This document shows positions 16,088-24,160 of a stretch of 64,000 nt of DNA, piece after piece. The notes beneath the pieces were generated by a model. The model had not been told where the DNA came from and made no database searches. It saw only the letters and a list, made by a program, of their open reading frames with translations. The position numbers were made by a program, and so were the translations under genes. Origin of the DNA: Chelatococcus composti (GTDB taxonomy: Bacteria; Pseudomonadota; Alphaproteobacteria; Rhizobiales; Beijerinckiaceae); the NCBI RefSeq assembly GCF_014201415.1, contig NZ_JACHEH010000004.1, positions 186,001-250,000 on the forward strand, read 5' to 3'. Positions within the stretch are counted from its first letter, which is position 1. The number at the start of each line of letters is the position of its first letter.

Positions 16088-16549
16088 ATGTCAAAGATGG
16101 ACGCGCCGGCCGAAACGATCCTGCCCTACGAGGTCACGCTGCACGTGCGCGACAACTGCCTGTGCCTGCACGTGCAGCGTGCAGCGCGCGCGCTCGCTCG
16201 CCGCTTCGACGAGGCGCTCCGCCCCGTGGGGCTGACGAGCGGGCAGTTCTCGCTGCTGATGTCGCTCAACCGGCCCGATCCGCCGAAGATCGGCGAGGTG
16301 TCCGCCCTGCTCGCCATGGACCGCACGACGCTGACGGCCAACCTCAAGCCTCTGGAACGGCGCGGCTTCCTCGTCGTCAGCGTCGATCCCAGGGACAAGC
16401 GCAGCCGCCGCCTGATCCTCACCGACGAGGGCCGGCGGGCGCTGGCCGCCGCCTATCCCTACTGGGAGGAGTGCCAGGCGAAGCTCGTGAGCCGCTTCCC
16501 CGGTGAGGACGCGGCGCGCCTGCTGGCCGACCTGCAGGCGCTGTCTTGA
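16088..16549 (+). CDS. MarR-family transcriptional regulator
   Basis: A 153-residue winged-helix regulator. The dimerisation helices flank a wHTH with PPKIGEVSALLAMDRTTLTA (recognition region about residues 76-95), and the wing RRGFLVVSVDPRDKRSRRLILTDEGR is typical of MarR. A cysteine-containing N-terminal stretch (RDNCLCLHVQ) might allow redox sensing, but this is only a possibility. No strong ribosome site precedes the ATG at 16088; a second ATG at 16097 is in frame. The palindrome at 16065 suggests autorepression. It is convergent with otnI, 13 bases away. Confidence 0.9.
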   Translation: MSKMDAPAETILPYEVTLHVRDNCLCLHVQRAARALARRFDEALRPVGLTSGQFSLLMSLNRPDPPKIGEVSALLAMDRTTLTANLKPLERRGFLVVSVDPRDKRSRRLILTDEGRRALAAAYPYWEECQAKLVSRFPGEDAARLLADLQALS

Positions 16550-16562
16550 CCCGTGCGGCGGG

Positions 16563-17345
16563 TTACGCCCGCCTTGCCCGGTAGGGCGCGAACCAGCCGA
16601 GCCCTTCGACGGTGCCGCCCCGCGGGCGATACTCGCAGCCGACGAAACCGGCGTAGCCGAGGCGGTCCAGCTCGGCGAAGAGGAAGGGGTAGTTCAGCTC
16701 CTCTCCGTCCGGCTCGTTGCGCGAGGGCACGCTCGCGATCTGGATGTGTCCCGTCACCGGCAGGAGCGCGCGCAACGCCATGGTGACGTCGCCATGCATG
16801 ATCTGGCGATGGTAGATATCGAACTGCAGCTTCACGTTGGGCCGCCCCAGTGCCTCGATGAGGGCGACGGCGCGGCCGAAGTCGTTGAGGAAGTAGCCCG
16901 GCATGTCGCGGCCGTTGATGGGCTCGAGCATGAGGTCGATGCCCTTCTCGCCGAGCCTGTCGGCGGCAAACGCGACAGCATCGCGATAACGGGCCGCGGC
17001 GACGGGATCGGCCGGGTCGGCCAGGCCACTCATGAAGTGCAGGCGCTTCACGCCCGTGGCCTCGGCATAGCGCAGCGCCGTGGCGATCGACTCACGGAAC
17101 TCCTCCTGCCGGTCCGCGAGCGCCGCAATGCCGCGCTCGCCCTTGCCCCAGTCGCCGGGCGGGCAGTTGAACAGGGCCTGCGTCAGGCCGTTGTCGGAGA
17201 GGGCGCGCGCCACGTCTTCCGGCGCGTGCTCGTAGGGAAAGAGATACTCGACGGCGTCGAAGCCCGCATCCGCCGCCGCCTTGAAGCGGTCGAGGAACGA
17301 CCATTCGTTGAACATCATCGAGAGGTTGGCGGCAAAGCGCGGCAT
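16563..17345 (-). CDS. otnI: 2-oxo-tetronate isomerase / hydroxypyruvate isomerase-like (OtnI)
   Basis: A 260-residue TIM-barrel isomerase of the hydroxypyruvate isomerase family. It starts PRFAANLSMMFNEWSFLDRF, and metal-ligand regions ECxPING-type (MLEPINGRDMPGYFL), LQFDIYHRQIMHGDV and FVGCEYRPRGGTVEGLGW are conserved. In the C4 acid-sugar pathway OtnI converts 2-oxo-tetronate to 3-oxo-tetronate, the substrate of OtnK. Context favours OtnI over glyoxylate-type hydroxypyruvate isomerase because ltnD, otnK and otnC are adjacent. It lies 31 bases downstream of ltnD in the same direction. Confidence 0.85.
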   Translation of the reverse strand: MPRFAANLSMMFNEWSFLDRFKAAADAGFDAVEYLFPYEHAPEDVARALSDNGLTQALFNCPPGDWGKGERGIAALADRQEEFRESIATALRYAEATGVKRLHFMSGLADPADPVAAARYRDAVAFAADRLGEKGIDLMLEPINGRDMPGYFLNDFGRAVALIEALGRPNVKLQFDIYHRQIMHGDVTMALRALLPVTGHIQIASVPSRNEPDGEELNYPFLFAELDRLGYAGFVGCEYRPRGGTVEGLGWFAPYRARRA

Positions 17346-17376
17346 CGGGGCCTCGTGCGTTCGCGGTTCGGGAGGA

Positions 17377-18297
17377 TCAGGATTTCGCTGCCGGCAGCGT
17401 CACGCCGGCGGTCTGCGCATAGAAACGGGCAACGGAGGAATCGTCGTCGCGGCCCATGCCGGCCGCCGAGGTCATGGTGAAGAGCTGCAGCGCCGTGGCC
17501 GCGATGGGCACCGGGAAGTTGTTTGCCCGGCTCATGTCCATGATGATCCCGAGATCCTTCGTGAAGATGTTGACGGCCGACAGCGGCGTGTAGTCGCCCT
17601 CGAGAATGTGGGGCACCCGGTTCTCGAACATCCAGGAGTTGCCCGCCGCACCCTTGATCACCTCATAGACCTTGCGGATGTCGAGGCCGAGCTTCGCCGC
17701 GAAGGTGATGGCCTCGCAGGCAGCCGCGATGTGCACGCCGGCCAGGAGCTGGTTGACCATCTTGAAGGCGGCCGCCGTGCCCGGCTCGTCGCCGAGCTCG
17801 TGCACGGTCGCGGCCATGGCGGCGAGCACCGGGCGGGCCTTGTCGACGGCGGCGGGCGCACCGGAGGCGAGCACCGTCAGGGCGCCTTCCGCGGCCTTCT
17901 TCGCTCCGCCGCTGATGGGCGCATCGAGATAGTGGCGCCCCGTCGCGGTGAGGCGGGCGGCAAGCGCGCGCGCCGCCTCCGGCGCCATGGTGGCGCAGGA
18001 GATGAAGACCGCCCCCTCCGGCAGGGCGGCTGCTACCCCGCCCGCCCCGAAGAGCACGTCCTCGGTCTGTGCCGCATTGACGACGACGCAGACGACCGCG
18101 TCCGCCCCCTCGGCCGCGGCGGCCGGCGTCGCGGCGGCACGGCCGCCGGCGGCGACGAATTTCTCGACCGCTTCCGCAGACAGGTCGAAGCCCGCAACAT
18201 CGAAGCCGGCGCGAACGAGCGACGTCGCCATGCCGAAGCCCATGGCGCCGAGACCGACCACGCCGACGCGCCCCTTCTTTGTTTCCTCCTGCGACAT
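17377..18297 (-). CDS. ltnD: L-threonate/tetronate dehydrogenase-like (LtnD), HIBADH family
   Basis: A 306-residue NAD-dependent beta-hydroxyacid dehydrogenase. The Rossmann motif is VGVVGLGAMGFGMATSLVRAG near residue 10, the substrate loop is DAPISGGAKKAAEGALT, and the helix with the catalytic lysine is FKMVNQLLAGVHIAA. In this pathway LtnD oxidises C4 acid sugars such as L-threonate at C2 to 2-oxo-tetronate. The stereochemical preference cannot be read from sequence. The start at 18297 (MSQEETKKGR) is preferred over an upstream extension to 18333 because that would enter the operator. It heads the ltnD-otnI unit and is divergent from the LacI-otnK-otnC unit. Confidence 0.85.
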   Translation of the reverse strand: MSQEETKKGRVGVVGLGAMGFGMATSLVRAGFDVAGFDLSAEAVEKFVAAGGRAAATPAAAAEGADAVVCVVVNAAQTEDVLFGAGGVAAALPEGAVFISCATMAPEAARALAARLTATGRHYLDAPISGGAKKAAEGALTVLASGAPAAVDKARPVLAAMAATVHELGDEPGTAAAFKMVNQLLAGVHIAAACEAITFAAKLGLDIRKVYEVIKGAAGNSWMFENRVPHILEGDYTPLSAVNIFTKDLGIIMDMSRANNFPVPIAATALQLFTMTSAAGMGRDDDSSVARFYAQTAGVTLPAAKS

Positions 18298-18318
18298 GAG
18301 CTTTCTCCGTGCGGCTTG

Positions 18319-18332
18319 TGCAAGCGCTGTCA
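18319..18332. promoter_or_regulatory. LacI-family operator, left copy
   Basis: TGCAAGCGCTGTCA, an imperfect palindrome around AGCGCT, 22 bases upstream of the ltnD start. It is the exact reverse complement of the right copy at 18351-18364. Confidence 0.7.
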
Positions 18333-18350
18333 ATCAAGCAATATAATGGA

Positions 18351-18364
18351 TGACAGCGCTTGCA
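18351..18364. promoter_or_regulatory. LacI-family operator, right copy (inverted)
   Basis: TGACAGCGCTTGCA, the exact reverse complement of the left copy, 41 bases upstream of the LacI start. The two centres are 32 bp apart, so one repressor could close both divergent promoters. Confidence 0.7.
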
Positions 18365-18405
18365 TAGATGCTATCTACGCGGCCATCAGCCGCCGGGGCC
18401 CGCCC

Positions 18406-19446
18406 ATGACCATCCGTGACGAGACCGTGCCGACGCCCGCGAGCCCGCTGCGCCTCGCCGAGGTTGCGGCGCGCGCCGGCGTCAGCGAGAGCACTGTCTC
18501 GCGCGTGCTGCGCAACATCGGCCCCATCGCGGAGACAACGCGCGCCGCCGTGCTGAAGGCGGCCGAGGAGCTGGGGTACGTGCCCAATCGCCTGGCCGGC
18601 GCGCTCGCCTCGACGGGCAGCGCCCTCGTCGGCGTTGTCGTGCCGTCGCTCGACAACATCGTCTTCGCCGAGGTGCTGCGCGGTGTCACCGAAAAGCTGG
18701 AGGAGGCCGGGCTGCAGGCCGTCATCGGCGTCACGGGCTATGACCTCGCGCGCGAGGAGCGCATCGTCTCCGCCCTGCTCGCCTGGCGGCCGCGCGGCAT
18801 CGTCATCGCCGGCATCGACCATACGCCGCGCGTGCGCGACCTGCTCGCCGCCAACGGCACGGCCGTTGTCGAGATGATGGACATCGACGGCAGCGAGCCG
18901 GCGCTCGGCCGGCGCGTCGGCCTCTCGCACGGGGCGGCGGGCGCGGCCATGGCGGCGCACCTCGTGGCGCGCGGCCACCGCCGCTTCGGTTATGTCGGCC
19001 ACGACATCTCTCGCGACATCCGTGCGCGCAAGCGCCTCGACGGCTTTGCCGCCGAGCTCGCCCGGCGGGGGGGTGATCTGGTCGCACGCCAGATGGTGCC
19101 CGGCCCCTCCTCCGTCTCCGCCGGCCGGGCCGGGCTCGCCGCACTGCTCGCCGCCCAGCCCGACCTCGACGCCGTCTACTTCTCCAACGACGACATGGCG
19201 GTCGGAGGCTATTTCCACTGCGAGGCGAACGGCATCCGCATGCCGGACGACCTCGCCATCGCCGGCTTCAACGGCCTCGACATCGGCCAGGAGCTGCCCC
19301 GGCGGCTGACCACCGTGCGTTCGCCGCGCTACCGCATCGGCCAGCTGGCGGCCGAGCAGATCCTGACACGGCAGGACGCGGCTGGCCCGGCGAGCCCAGC
19401 AACCATCGATGTCGGTTTCGAGCTCATCGCCGGAGAGACGGCCTAG
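18406..19446 (+). CDS. LacI-family repressor of the C4 acid-sugar genes
   Basis: A 346-residue regulator. The helix-turn-helix RLAEVAARAGVSESTVSRVL is followed by the hinge VPNRLAGALASTGS and an effector domain (LVGVVVPSLDNIVFAEVL, YFSNDDMAVGGYFH, IAGFNGLDIGQELPRRLT). This layout resembles the GntR/IdnR group of acid-sugar regulators, which fits the pathway. The frame is open far upstream, but the ATG at 18406 is chosen because the operators lie upstream of it and the usual helix-turn-helix starts about 17 residues in. It is followed 34 bases later by otnK on the same strand and is probably co-transcribed with it. Confidence 0.9.
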   Translation: MTIRDETVPTPASPLRLAEVAARAGVSESTVSRVLRNIGPIAETTRAAVLKAAEELGYVPNRLAGALASTGSALVGVVVPSLDNIVFAEVLRGVTEKLEEAGLQAVIGVTGYDLAREERIVSALLAWRPRGIVIAGIDHTPRVRDLLAANGTAVVEMMDIDGSEPALGRRVGLSHGAAGAAMAAHLVARGHRRFGYVGHDISRDIRARKRLDGFAAELARRGGDLVARQMVPGPSSVSAGRAGLAALLAAQPDLDAVYFSNDDMAVGGYFHCEANGIRMPDDLAIAGFNGLDIGQELPRRLTTVRSPRYRIGQLAAEQILTRQDAAGPASPATIDVGFELIAGETA

Positions 19447-19480
19447 CCGGCCCGGCATCACGACAAGAGAGGAAAATCCC

Positions 19481-20755
19481 ATGCTTCTCGGCTGCATCGC
19501 CGACGACTTCACAGGCGCGAGCGACCTCGCCAACACGCTGGCCAAGGGCGGCATGCGCACGACCCAGTTCATCGGCGTGCCGTCCGGGCCGGCGGCGGCC
19601 GACTGCGAGGCGGGCGTCGTCGCCCTGAAGAGCCGCTCCATCCCGGCCGCAACGGCGGTGTCGCAGTCGCTGGCTGCGCTCAAATGGCTGCAGCAGCAGG
19701 GTTGCCGGCAGTTCCTCTTCAAATATTGCTCGACCTTCGATTCCACGCCGCAGGGCAACATCGGCCCGGTGGGCGAGGCGCTCGCCGAAGCGCTCGGCAC
19801 CAAGGGGGTGGTCGCCTGCCCGGCCTTTCCGACCACCGGGCGCACGATCTACCAGGGCCACCTGTTCGTGAAGGACCGTCTCCTGTCCGAGTCGGGAATG
19901 GAGAAGCATCCGCTGACGCCCATGACGGATCCCGACCTGCGGCGCTTCCTCGCCCTGCAGACGAAGACGCCCGTCGGCCACGTACCGTGGACCACGGTGA
20001 ATGCCGGCGCCGCGGCCGTTGCGGCGGCGCTGAACGAGGCGGCCGGCCGCGGCGAGACACTGGTCATCGTCGATGCGATCACCGACGCCGACCTCCTCAC
20101 CATCGGCGCGGCGCTCGCCGGCGCACCGCTCGTGACCGGCGGCTCGGGCATCGCCCTCGGCCTGCCCGAGAACTTCCGCAAGGCCGGCCTCCTCTCCGGC
20201 CAGGGCTCCGCCTTCACGCCCGTCGACGGTCCAGCGGTGGTGCTGGCCGGCAGCTGCTCGGGCGCGACGCGCGAGCAGGTGCGGATCCACGCCGGCAAGC
20301 ATCCCGGCCTCGCGCTTGAGATCGACAAGATCATGAGCGGCACGCTGACGCCGGAGCAGGCGGCCTTCTTCCTCATGGAGCGAATCCGCCTCACGCCCAT
20401 CTGCTACTCCACCGCGACGCCCGAGGAGGTGAAGCAGATGCAGGACCGCTACGGCCGCGAGGCGGTGGCCGAGGCAATCGAGGGCTTCTTCGGCGAGCTC
20501 GCCGTCATCCTCAACAACCGGGGCGTGAACCGCATCGTCGTCGCCGGCGGGGAGACATCGGGCGCCGTCGTCAGCGCGCTCGAGATCGACCGGCTCGACA
20601 TCGGCCCGGAGATCGACCCCGGCGTGCCGGCGCTGTCGGGCACGCGCAACGGGCCACTGGCGCTGGCGCTCAAGTCCGGCAACTTCGGCGCGCCCGACTT
20701 CTTCGACAAGGCGGCCGCCGTGTTGGCCGGCAAGGCGGCTGGAGGCGCGGCATGA
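19481..20755 (+). CDS. otnK: 3-oxo-tetronate kinase (OtnK, four-carbon acid sugar kinase family)
   Basis: A 424-residue two-domain kinase of the former DUF1537 family. The N-terminal domain begins LLGCIADDFTGASDLANTL, the classic substrate-binding signature. The C-terminal nucleotide domain has VLAGSCSGATREQV and VAGGETSGAVVSAL, the GGETSGAV loop of the family. It phosphorylates 3-oxo-tetronate at the 4-hydroxyl to give 3-oxo-tetronate 4-phosphate. AGAGAGGA about 7 bases upstream supports the ATG at 19481. Its stop overlaps the start of otnC by 4 bases (ATGA), which is strong evidence that they act as one unit. Confidence 0.93.
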   Translation: MLLGCIADDFTGASDLANTLAKGGMRTTQFIGVPSGPAAADCEAGVVALKSRSIPAATAVSQSLAALKWLQQQGCRQFLFKYCSTFDSTPQGNIGPVGEALAEALGTKGVVACPAFPTTGRTIYQGHLFVKDRLLSESGMEKHPLTPMTDPDLRRFLALQTKTPVGHVPWTTVNAGAAAVAAALNEAAGRGETLVIVDAITDADLLTIGAALAGAPLVTGGSGIALGLPENFRKAGLLSGQGSAFTPVDGPAVVLAGSCSGATREQVRIHAGKHPGLALEIDKIMSGTLTPEQAAFFLMERIRLTPICYSTATPEEVKQMQDRYGREAVAEAIEGFFGELAVILNNRGVNRIVVAGGETSGAVVSALEIDRLDIGPEIDPGVPALSGTRNGPLALALKSGNFGAPDFFDKAAAVLAGKAAGGAA

Positions 20756-21429
20756 ACGAGACGAAGCTGCGCGAGGAGATCGTCCGCTTCGGCCGCTCGC
20801 TCTTCGAGCGCGGGCTCACGCCCGGCTCGTCGGGCAATATCTCGGTGCGGCTCGACGACGGCGGCTGGCTGGTCACGCCGACGAACGCCTCCCTCGGCTT
20901 TCTCGACCCGGCCCGTATCTCGCGCCTCGACGCGCAGGGGCGCCTTCTCGACGGCGATGCGCCTACCAAGGAGATCCCGCTGCACGCCGCGCTCTACGAG
21001 ACGCGCGGCAGCGCGCGGGCCATCGTACATCTGCATTCGACGCACTCGGTGGCCGTGTCCATGCTGCCTGACATCGACGCGCGCAACGTGCTGCCGCCGC
21101 TCACGGCCTATTCGGTGATGCGCGTGGGTCGCACGGCGCTGGTGCCCTACTACCGCCCCGGCGACCCGGCCGTGGCCGATGCGATCCGCGGCCTCGCCGG
21201 CCGCTACAGCGCCGTGCTGCTCGCCAACCACGGGCCGGTGGTGGCCGGCGACACGCTGGAGGCGGCCGTCTACGCCACCGAGGAGCTGGAGGAGACGGCA
21301 AAGCTCCACCTGCTCACGCGCAATCTCAACCCGCGCATGCTCTCGCCGGCCCAGGTGCGCGATCTCATCGCGCATTTCAAGCTGGAGCCCTGGCCCGAGG
21401 ACGACCACGATCACGGGCACGACCACTGA
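20752..21429 (+). CDS. otnC: 3-oxo-tetronate 4-phosphate decarboxylase (OtnC, class II aldolase family)
   Basis: A 225-residue class II aldolase/adducin-family enzyme. Zinc-ligand histidines are visible in IVHLHSTHSVAVSML (HLH motif, about residue 93) and VLLANHGPVVAGD, and the phosphate-binding segment SSGNISVRLDD is near residue 25. It decarboxylates 3-oxo-tetronate 4-phosphate to dihydroxyacetone phosphate, feeding glycolysis. The C-terminus ends in a histidine- and aspartate-rich tail (EDDHDHGHDH), which could bind metal. It is translationally coupled to otnK. Its 3' end faces the IclR gene 6 bases away. Confidence 0.92.
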   Translation: MNETKLREEIVRFGRSLFERGLTPGSSGNISVRLDDGGWLVTPTNASLGFLDPARISRLDAQGRLLDGDAPTKEIPLHAALYETRGSARAIVHLHSTHSVAVSMLPDIDARNVLPPLTAYSVMRVGRTALVPYYRPGDPAVADAIRGLAGRYSAVLLANHGPVVAGDTLEAAVYATEELEETAKLHLLTRNLNPRMLSPAQVRDLIAHFKLEPWPEDDHDHGHDH

Positions 21430-21435
21430 GGCGCG

Positions 21436-22272
21436 TCAGGTCCTGCGGGCCGCGCGCCCCTTCGCCTCGCGCCCGCGGCCAAAGTCAGCGAGCTTCATCT
21501 CGAGTCGCCGCGCCTCCTCCTGCAGGAGCGCGGCGACCTGCGCCTGGCGGGCCGGGCCGAGGCGGCTTTCGATGGCCGCGATGCTGAGCGCGCCGACCGG
21601 CTGGCCGGCACCGTCGCGCACTGCGACCCCCATCCCCCAGGAGCCCTGCATCAGCAGGCCGGGATTGAGCGCATAGCCGGCGGCCCGCGTCTCGGCCACG
21701 CTGGCGCGCAGCAGCTCGGGGGTGAACTGCGGATAGCGCTCGGCCAGCACGGCGCTGTTGGCGGCGATCACCGCCTCGACGTCCTCGTCCGGCAGCGCCG
21801 CCAGGATGGCGAGCGAGCCGGAGCCGACGCCAAGCGGGTGCCGGTCCCCCGGCATCAGCACATGCGTGCGAATGGGAAAGGCCCCCTCCTCCCTGTGCAG
21901 GCAGATGGCGTAATTCTCGCGCCGGATGGAGACGAAGGCCGTGTCCTCCGTGCGGGCGGCGAGGCGCGCCACGCCTTCCAGCGACAGGCGGTGCAGGCCG
22001 AATCGCTCCTCCGCGAGGGTGCCGAGAACGTAGCTCTCGGGACCCAGGTGGTAGCGCCCGCCGGCAGCCTCCTGCTCGACGAGGCCTGCGCGCATGAGCG
22101 ACAGCAGCAGACGGCGGACGGTGGGCTTGTTGAGCCCGCTCTCGGCCACCAGGTCCGCGAGCCGCGCGCCCTCCCGCCGACGGGCGCCGACCATCATGAG
22201 AAGCGCCAGCGCCCTGTCGACGCTCTGCGCACCGTCCGACCTGCTGCTGCCACGATCCACACTGCGGATCAA
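21436..22272 (-). CDS. IclR-family transcriptional regulator
   Basis: A 278-residue regulator with an N-terminal winged helix (AQSVDRALALLMMVGARRRE, then ADLVAESGLNKPTVRRLLLS) and a C-terminal GAF-like IclR effector domain that starts near residue 95 (RLSLEGVARLAARTEDTAF). The latter includes GDRHPLGVGSGSLAILAALP and LSIAAIESRL. IclR proteins often control aromatic or acid catabolism. The targets here are not clear: it is convergent with otnC and divergent from a small cytochrome c, so the cytochrome gene or a distant locus may be regulated. The start at 22272 is the first ATG; the true start might be a few codons downstream. Confidence 0.9.
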   Translation of the reverse strand: MIRSVDRGSSRSDGAQSVDRALALLMMVGARRREGARLADLVAESGLNKPTVRRLLLSLMRAGLVEQEAAGGRYHLGPESYVLGTLAEERFGLHRLSLEGVARLAARTEDTAFVSIRRENYAICLHREEGAFPIRTHVLMPGDRHPLGVGSGSLAILAALPDEDVEAVIAANSAVLAERYPQFTPELLRASVAETRAAGYALNPGLLMQGSWGMGVAVRDGAGQPVGALSIAAIESRLGPARQAQVAALLQEEARRLEMKLADFGRGREAKGRAARRT

Positions 22273-22360
22273 GCGACGCCTCCGACTATTCCTTGAAACT
22301 CATGAGAGTAGCCATTTCGACCGGCCACGCAACCGCGCGCCGCTCAATCTAGGCATTTAC

Positions 22361-22377
22361 GGTTCACATATCGGACC
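22361..22377. promoter_or_regulatory. Possible IclR operator
   Basis: GGTTCACATATCGGACC is an imperfect palindrome (GGT..C..A...G..ACC) in the 222-base gap between the IclR gene and the divergent cytochrome c gene. It is placed by position and partial symmetry only. The rest of the gap shows no other clear element. Confidence 0.3.
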
Positions 22378-22494
22378 AATGCCGCCGGAAACCTGCCCGA
22401 AAATCCACACCCCGGACGACGCCGTGCCGCGACGCAGCGGAGCCATATTGCTCTACCATCGTGGGCGTCGGGCACGGGACTGGAGAGACGCACG

Positions 22495-22818
22495 ATGGAT
22501 GCCCGCTGGTTGATCATCGGCCTCGCTGCAACGATCTTGCTCGGAACGGTGTCAGTGGTCCGCGCCGGAGACGTGACGGCTGGCCGGGCCCTGGCCCAGA
22601 AGCACTGCGGGGCATGCCATGCCCTCGACAGGGCGGACAGGAGCCCGAAACCCGAGGCGCCGCCCTTCCGCACCCTGCACCAGCGCTACCCGGTCGACGG
22701 CCTTGAGGAGGCGTTGGCCGAGGGCATGGTGACCCTGCATCCCGACATGCCGGAGGTGACCTTCGCACCCGACGACATCGACAACTTCATCGCCTATCTG
22801 AAGACGCTGGAACAGTAG
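22495..22818 (+). CDS. Small exported c-type cytochrome (monohaem, 107 aa)
   Basis: An uncleaved or Sec-cleaved leader (WLIIGLAATILLGTVSVVRA, about residues 5-24) is followed by one class I cytochrome c domain. The haem site is CGACH near residues 38-42, and a likely axial methionine is in HPDMPEVTF. The domain ends in the usual helix DIDNFIAYLKTLEQ. It is an electron carrier or subunit in the periplasm; partner unknown. It is divergent from the IclR gene and convergent with the enoyl-CoA hydratase gene, separated by a single base. Confidence 0.87.
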   Translation: MDARWLIIGLAATILLGTVSVVRAGDVTAGRALAQKHCGACHALDRADRSPKPEAPPFRTLHQRYPVDGLEEALAEGMVTLHPDMPEVTFAPDDIDNFIAYLKTLEQ

Positions 22819-22819
22819 C

Positions 22820-23608
22820 CTAGCGGCCGGTGAAGCGGGGCGGGCGCTTGCCGACGAAGGCGCTGACGCCCTCCGCGAAGTCGGCACTCGCAGCCAGGGC
22901 GGTGAAGGCGGCCGCCTCCTCGGCGAACTGTTCGGCGAGGCTCCTGTCGAAAGAAGTGCGCATCAGCTGCTTGATCCTGCCATAGGCGAGCGCCGGCCCG
23001 GCGGCCAGACGGGCGGCGAGCGCCGCCGTCTCCCCCTCCAGATGCTCGCGCGGGACGACGCGGTTGACGAGATTGAGCCGCAACGCCTCTGCAGCATCGA
23101 TCGTCTCGGCGAGCAGCGCCAGCTCCAGCGCCTTGCGCAGCCCGACGATGCGCGGCAGCGACCATGTGGCCGAACCGTCCGGGCTCGCGCCGATGCGCGC
23201 ATAGGCCAGCGTGAACTGTGCATCGTCCGCGGCGATGGCGAGATCGGCCAGCAGCGCGAAGCTGAGCCCGGCGCCGGCGACGGGTCCGTGCAGGCTGGCG
23301 ACGACCGGCTTCGGCATCTCTGCGAGGCGCGCCACCGCCGCGTGGAACGGCTCGATCACCCGCCGCACCAGGGACGGCGCCTCCGGTCCCGCCGCGTGGA
23401 AGCGCCCCACGTCGCCCCCGGCCATGAAGCCGCGCCCCTCGCCCGAGAGAACGACGACGCGCACCCGCTCATCGCGCGCCGCTGTCTCCACCGACGCGCG
23501 CAGGGCGGCCACCATGGCCTCGTCGAGCGCGTTGAGCACGCTCGGCCGATTGAAGCGGATGGAGGCGATGCCCTCCGCCCGTTCGAAGATGATGGGGCTC
23601 TCGCTCAC
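22820..23608 (-). CDS. Enoyl-CoA hydratase/isomerase family protein
   Basis: A 262-residue crotonase-fold protein. The oxyanion-hole segments are SGEGRGFMAGGDVGRFHAAG (near residues 54-73) and VASLHGPVAGAGLSFALLAD (near 103-122). The segment LAYARIGASPDGSATWSLPR holds the position of the second catalytic acid (Asp in SPDG instead of Glu in some family members), and the C-terminus AFVGKRPPRFTGR is normal. It hydrates or isomerises an enoyl-CoA; the pathway is not evident. The GTG start at 23608 is preferred because GGGAGGA lies 7 bases upstream. The longer frame to 23983 overlaps the cytochrome gene and has no family content. Confidence 0.88.
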   Translation of the reverse strand: MSESPIIFERAEGIASIRFNRPSVLNALDEAMVAALRASVETAARDERVRVVVLSGEGRGFMAGGDVGRFHAAGPEAPSLVRRVIEPFHAAVARLAEMPKPVVASLHGPVAGAGLSFALLADLAIAADDAQFTLAYARIGASPDGSATWSLPRIVGLRKALELALLAETIDAAEALRLNLVNRVVPREHLEGETAALAARLAAGPALAYGRIKQLMRTSFDRSLAEQFAEEAAAFTALAASADFAEGVSAFVGKRPPRFTGR

Positions 23609-23688
23609 GCAGCGTCCTCCCGGCTCGTTTGCGGGAGAATGGCGGCTGGCGCGCGCAGGCGCAATCGCCTCAGCCGCCTGCGCGCAAA

Positions 23689-24084
23689 CTATTCGGCCAC
23701 GCGTGTCCCGTCGGCTCTGAAGGTCTTGAGATAGGCCACGAGGTCGTCGATCTCCTGCTCCTTCTTGAGCCCGGCGAAGACCATCTTCGTGCCCGGGATT
23801 CTGGCCCTCGGGTCGGCGATGTACTCGCGGAAGGTCGCCTCGTCCCAGACGAGGCCGGATTCCTTGTTGGCCTTGGAATAGCTGTAGCCGGGCGCGGAGC
23901 CTGCCGGGCGACCGAAGAGCCCGTTGAGCACCGGGCCGACGACGTTCTTCGCATTCTCTCCCACCTGGTGGCACGCGCGGCACTTGAGGAAGACACGCTC
24001 ACCGGCCTTCACGTCGCCGGCCGCGGCGGCCGGCGACAGGGCGACCGCGAGAAAGACGGTCGCCAGCAGCGATCTGACAATCAT
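23689..24084 (-). CDS. Periplasmic cytochrome c (c550/c2 type, 131 aa)
   Basis: A signal peptide (MIVRSLLATVFLAVALSPAA, cut after AAA) precedes a class I cytochrome c with haem motif CRACH near residues 37-41. The conserved GPVLNGLFGRPAGSAPGYSY core, an axial methionine in PGTKMVFAGL and a final helix (IDDLVAYLKTF) are present. This pattern matches mitochondrial-like cytochromes c2/c550 that link the bc1 complex and terminal oxidases. The start at 24084 has CGGAGAA... upstream; longer frames are rejected. It is followed by the enoyl-CoA hydratase gene 80 bases downstream, with which it shares no obvious function. Confidence 0.9.
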   Translation of the reverse strand: MIVRSLLATVFLAVALSPAAAAGDVKAGERVFLKCRACHQVGENAKNVVGPVLNGLFGRPAGSAPGYSYSKANKESGLVWDEATFREYIADPRARIPGTKMVFAGLKKEQEIDDLVAYLKTFRADGTRVAE

Positions 24085-24102
24085 CGGAGAACTCCCTGTA
24101 CA

Positions 24103-24130
24103 CCGGCTCCGGGCCACGGCCCGGAACCGG
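24103..24130. terminator. Strong hairpin between sugar kinase and cytochrome c genes
   Basis: CCGGCTCCGGGCC (24103-24115) pairs with GGCCCGGAACCGG (24118-24130), 12 of 13 positions. No T-run follows on the minus strand, so it may attenuate rather than fully stop the kinase transcript. Confidence 0.45.
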
Positions 24131-24160
24131 AAAACGAGGCCCAGCCTCTTCGTCGGCAGA

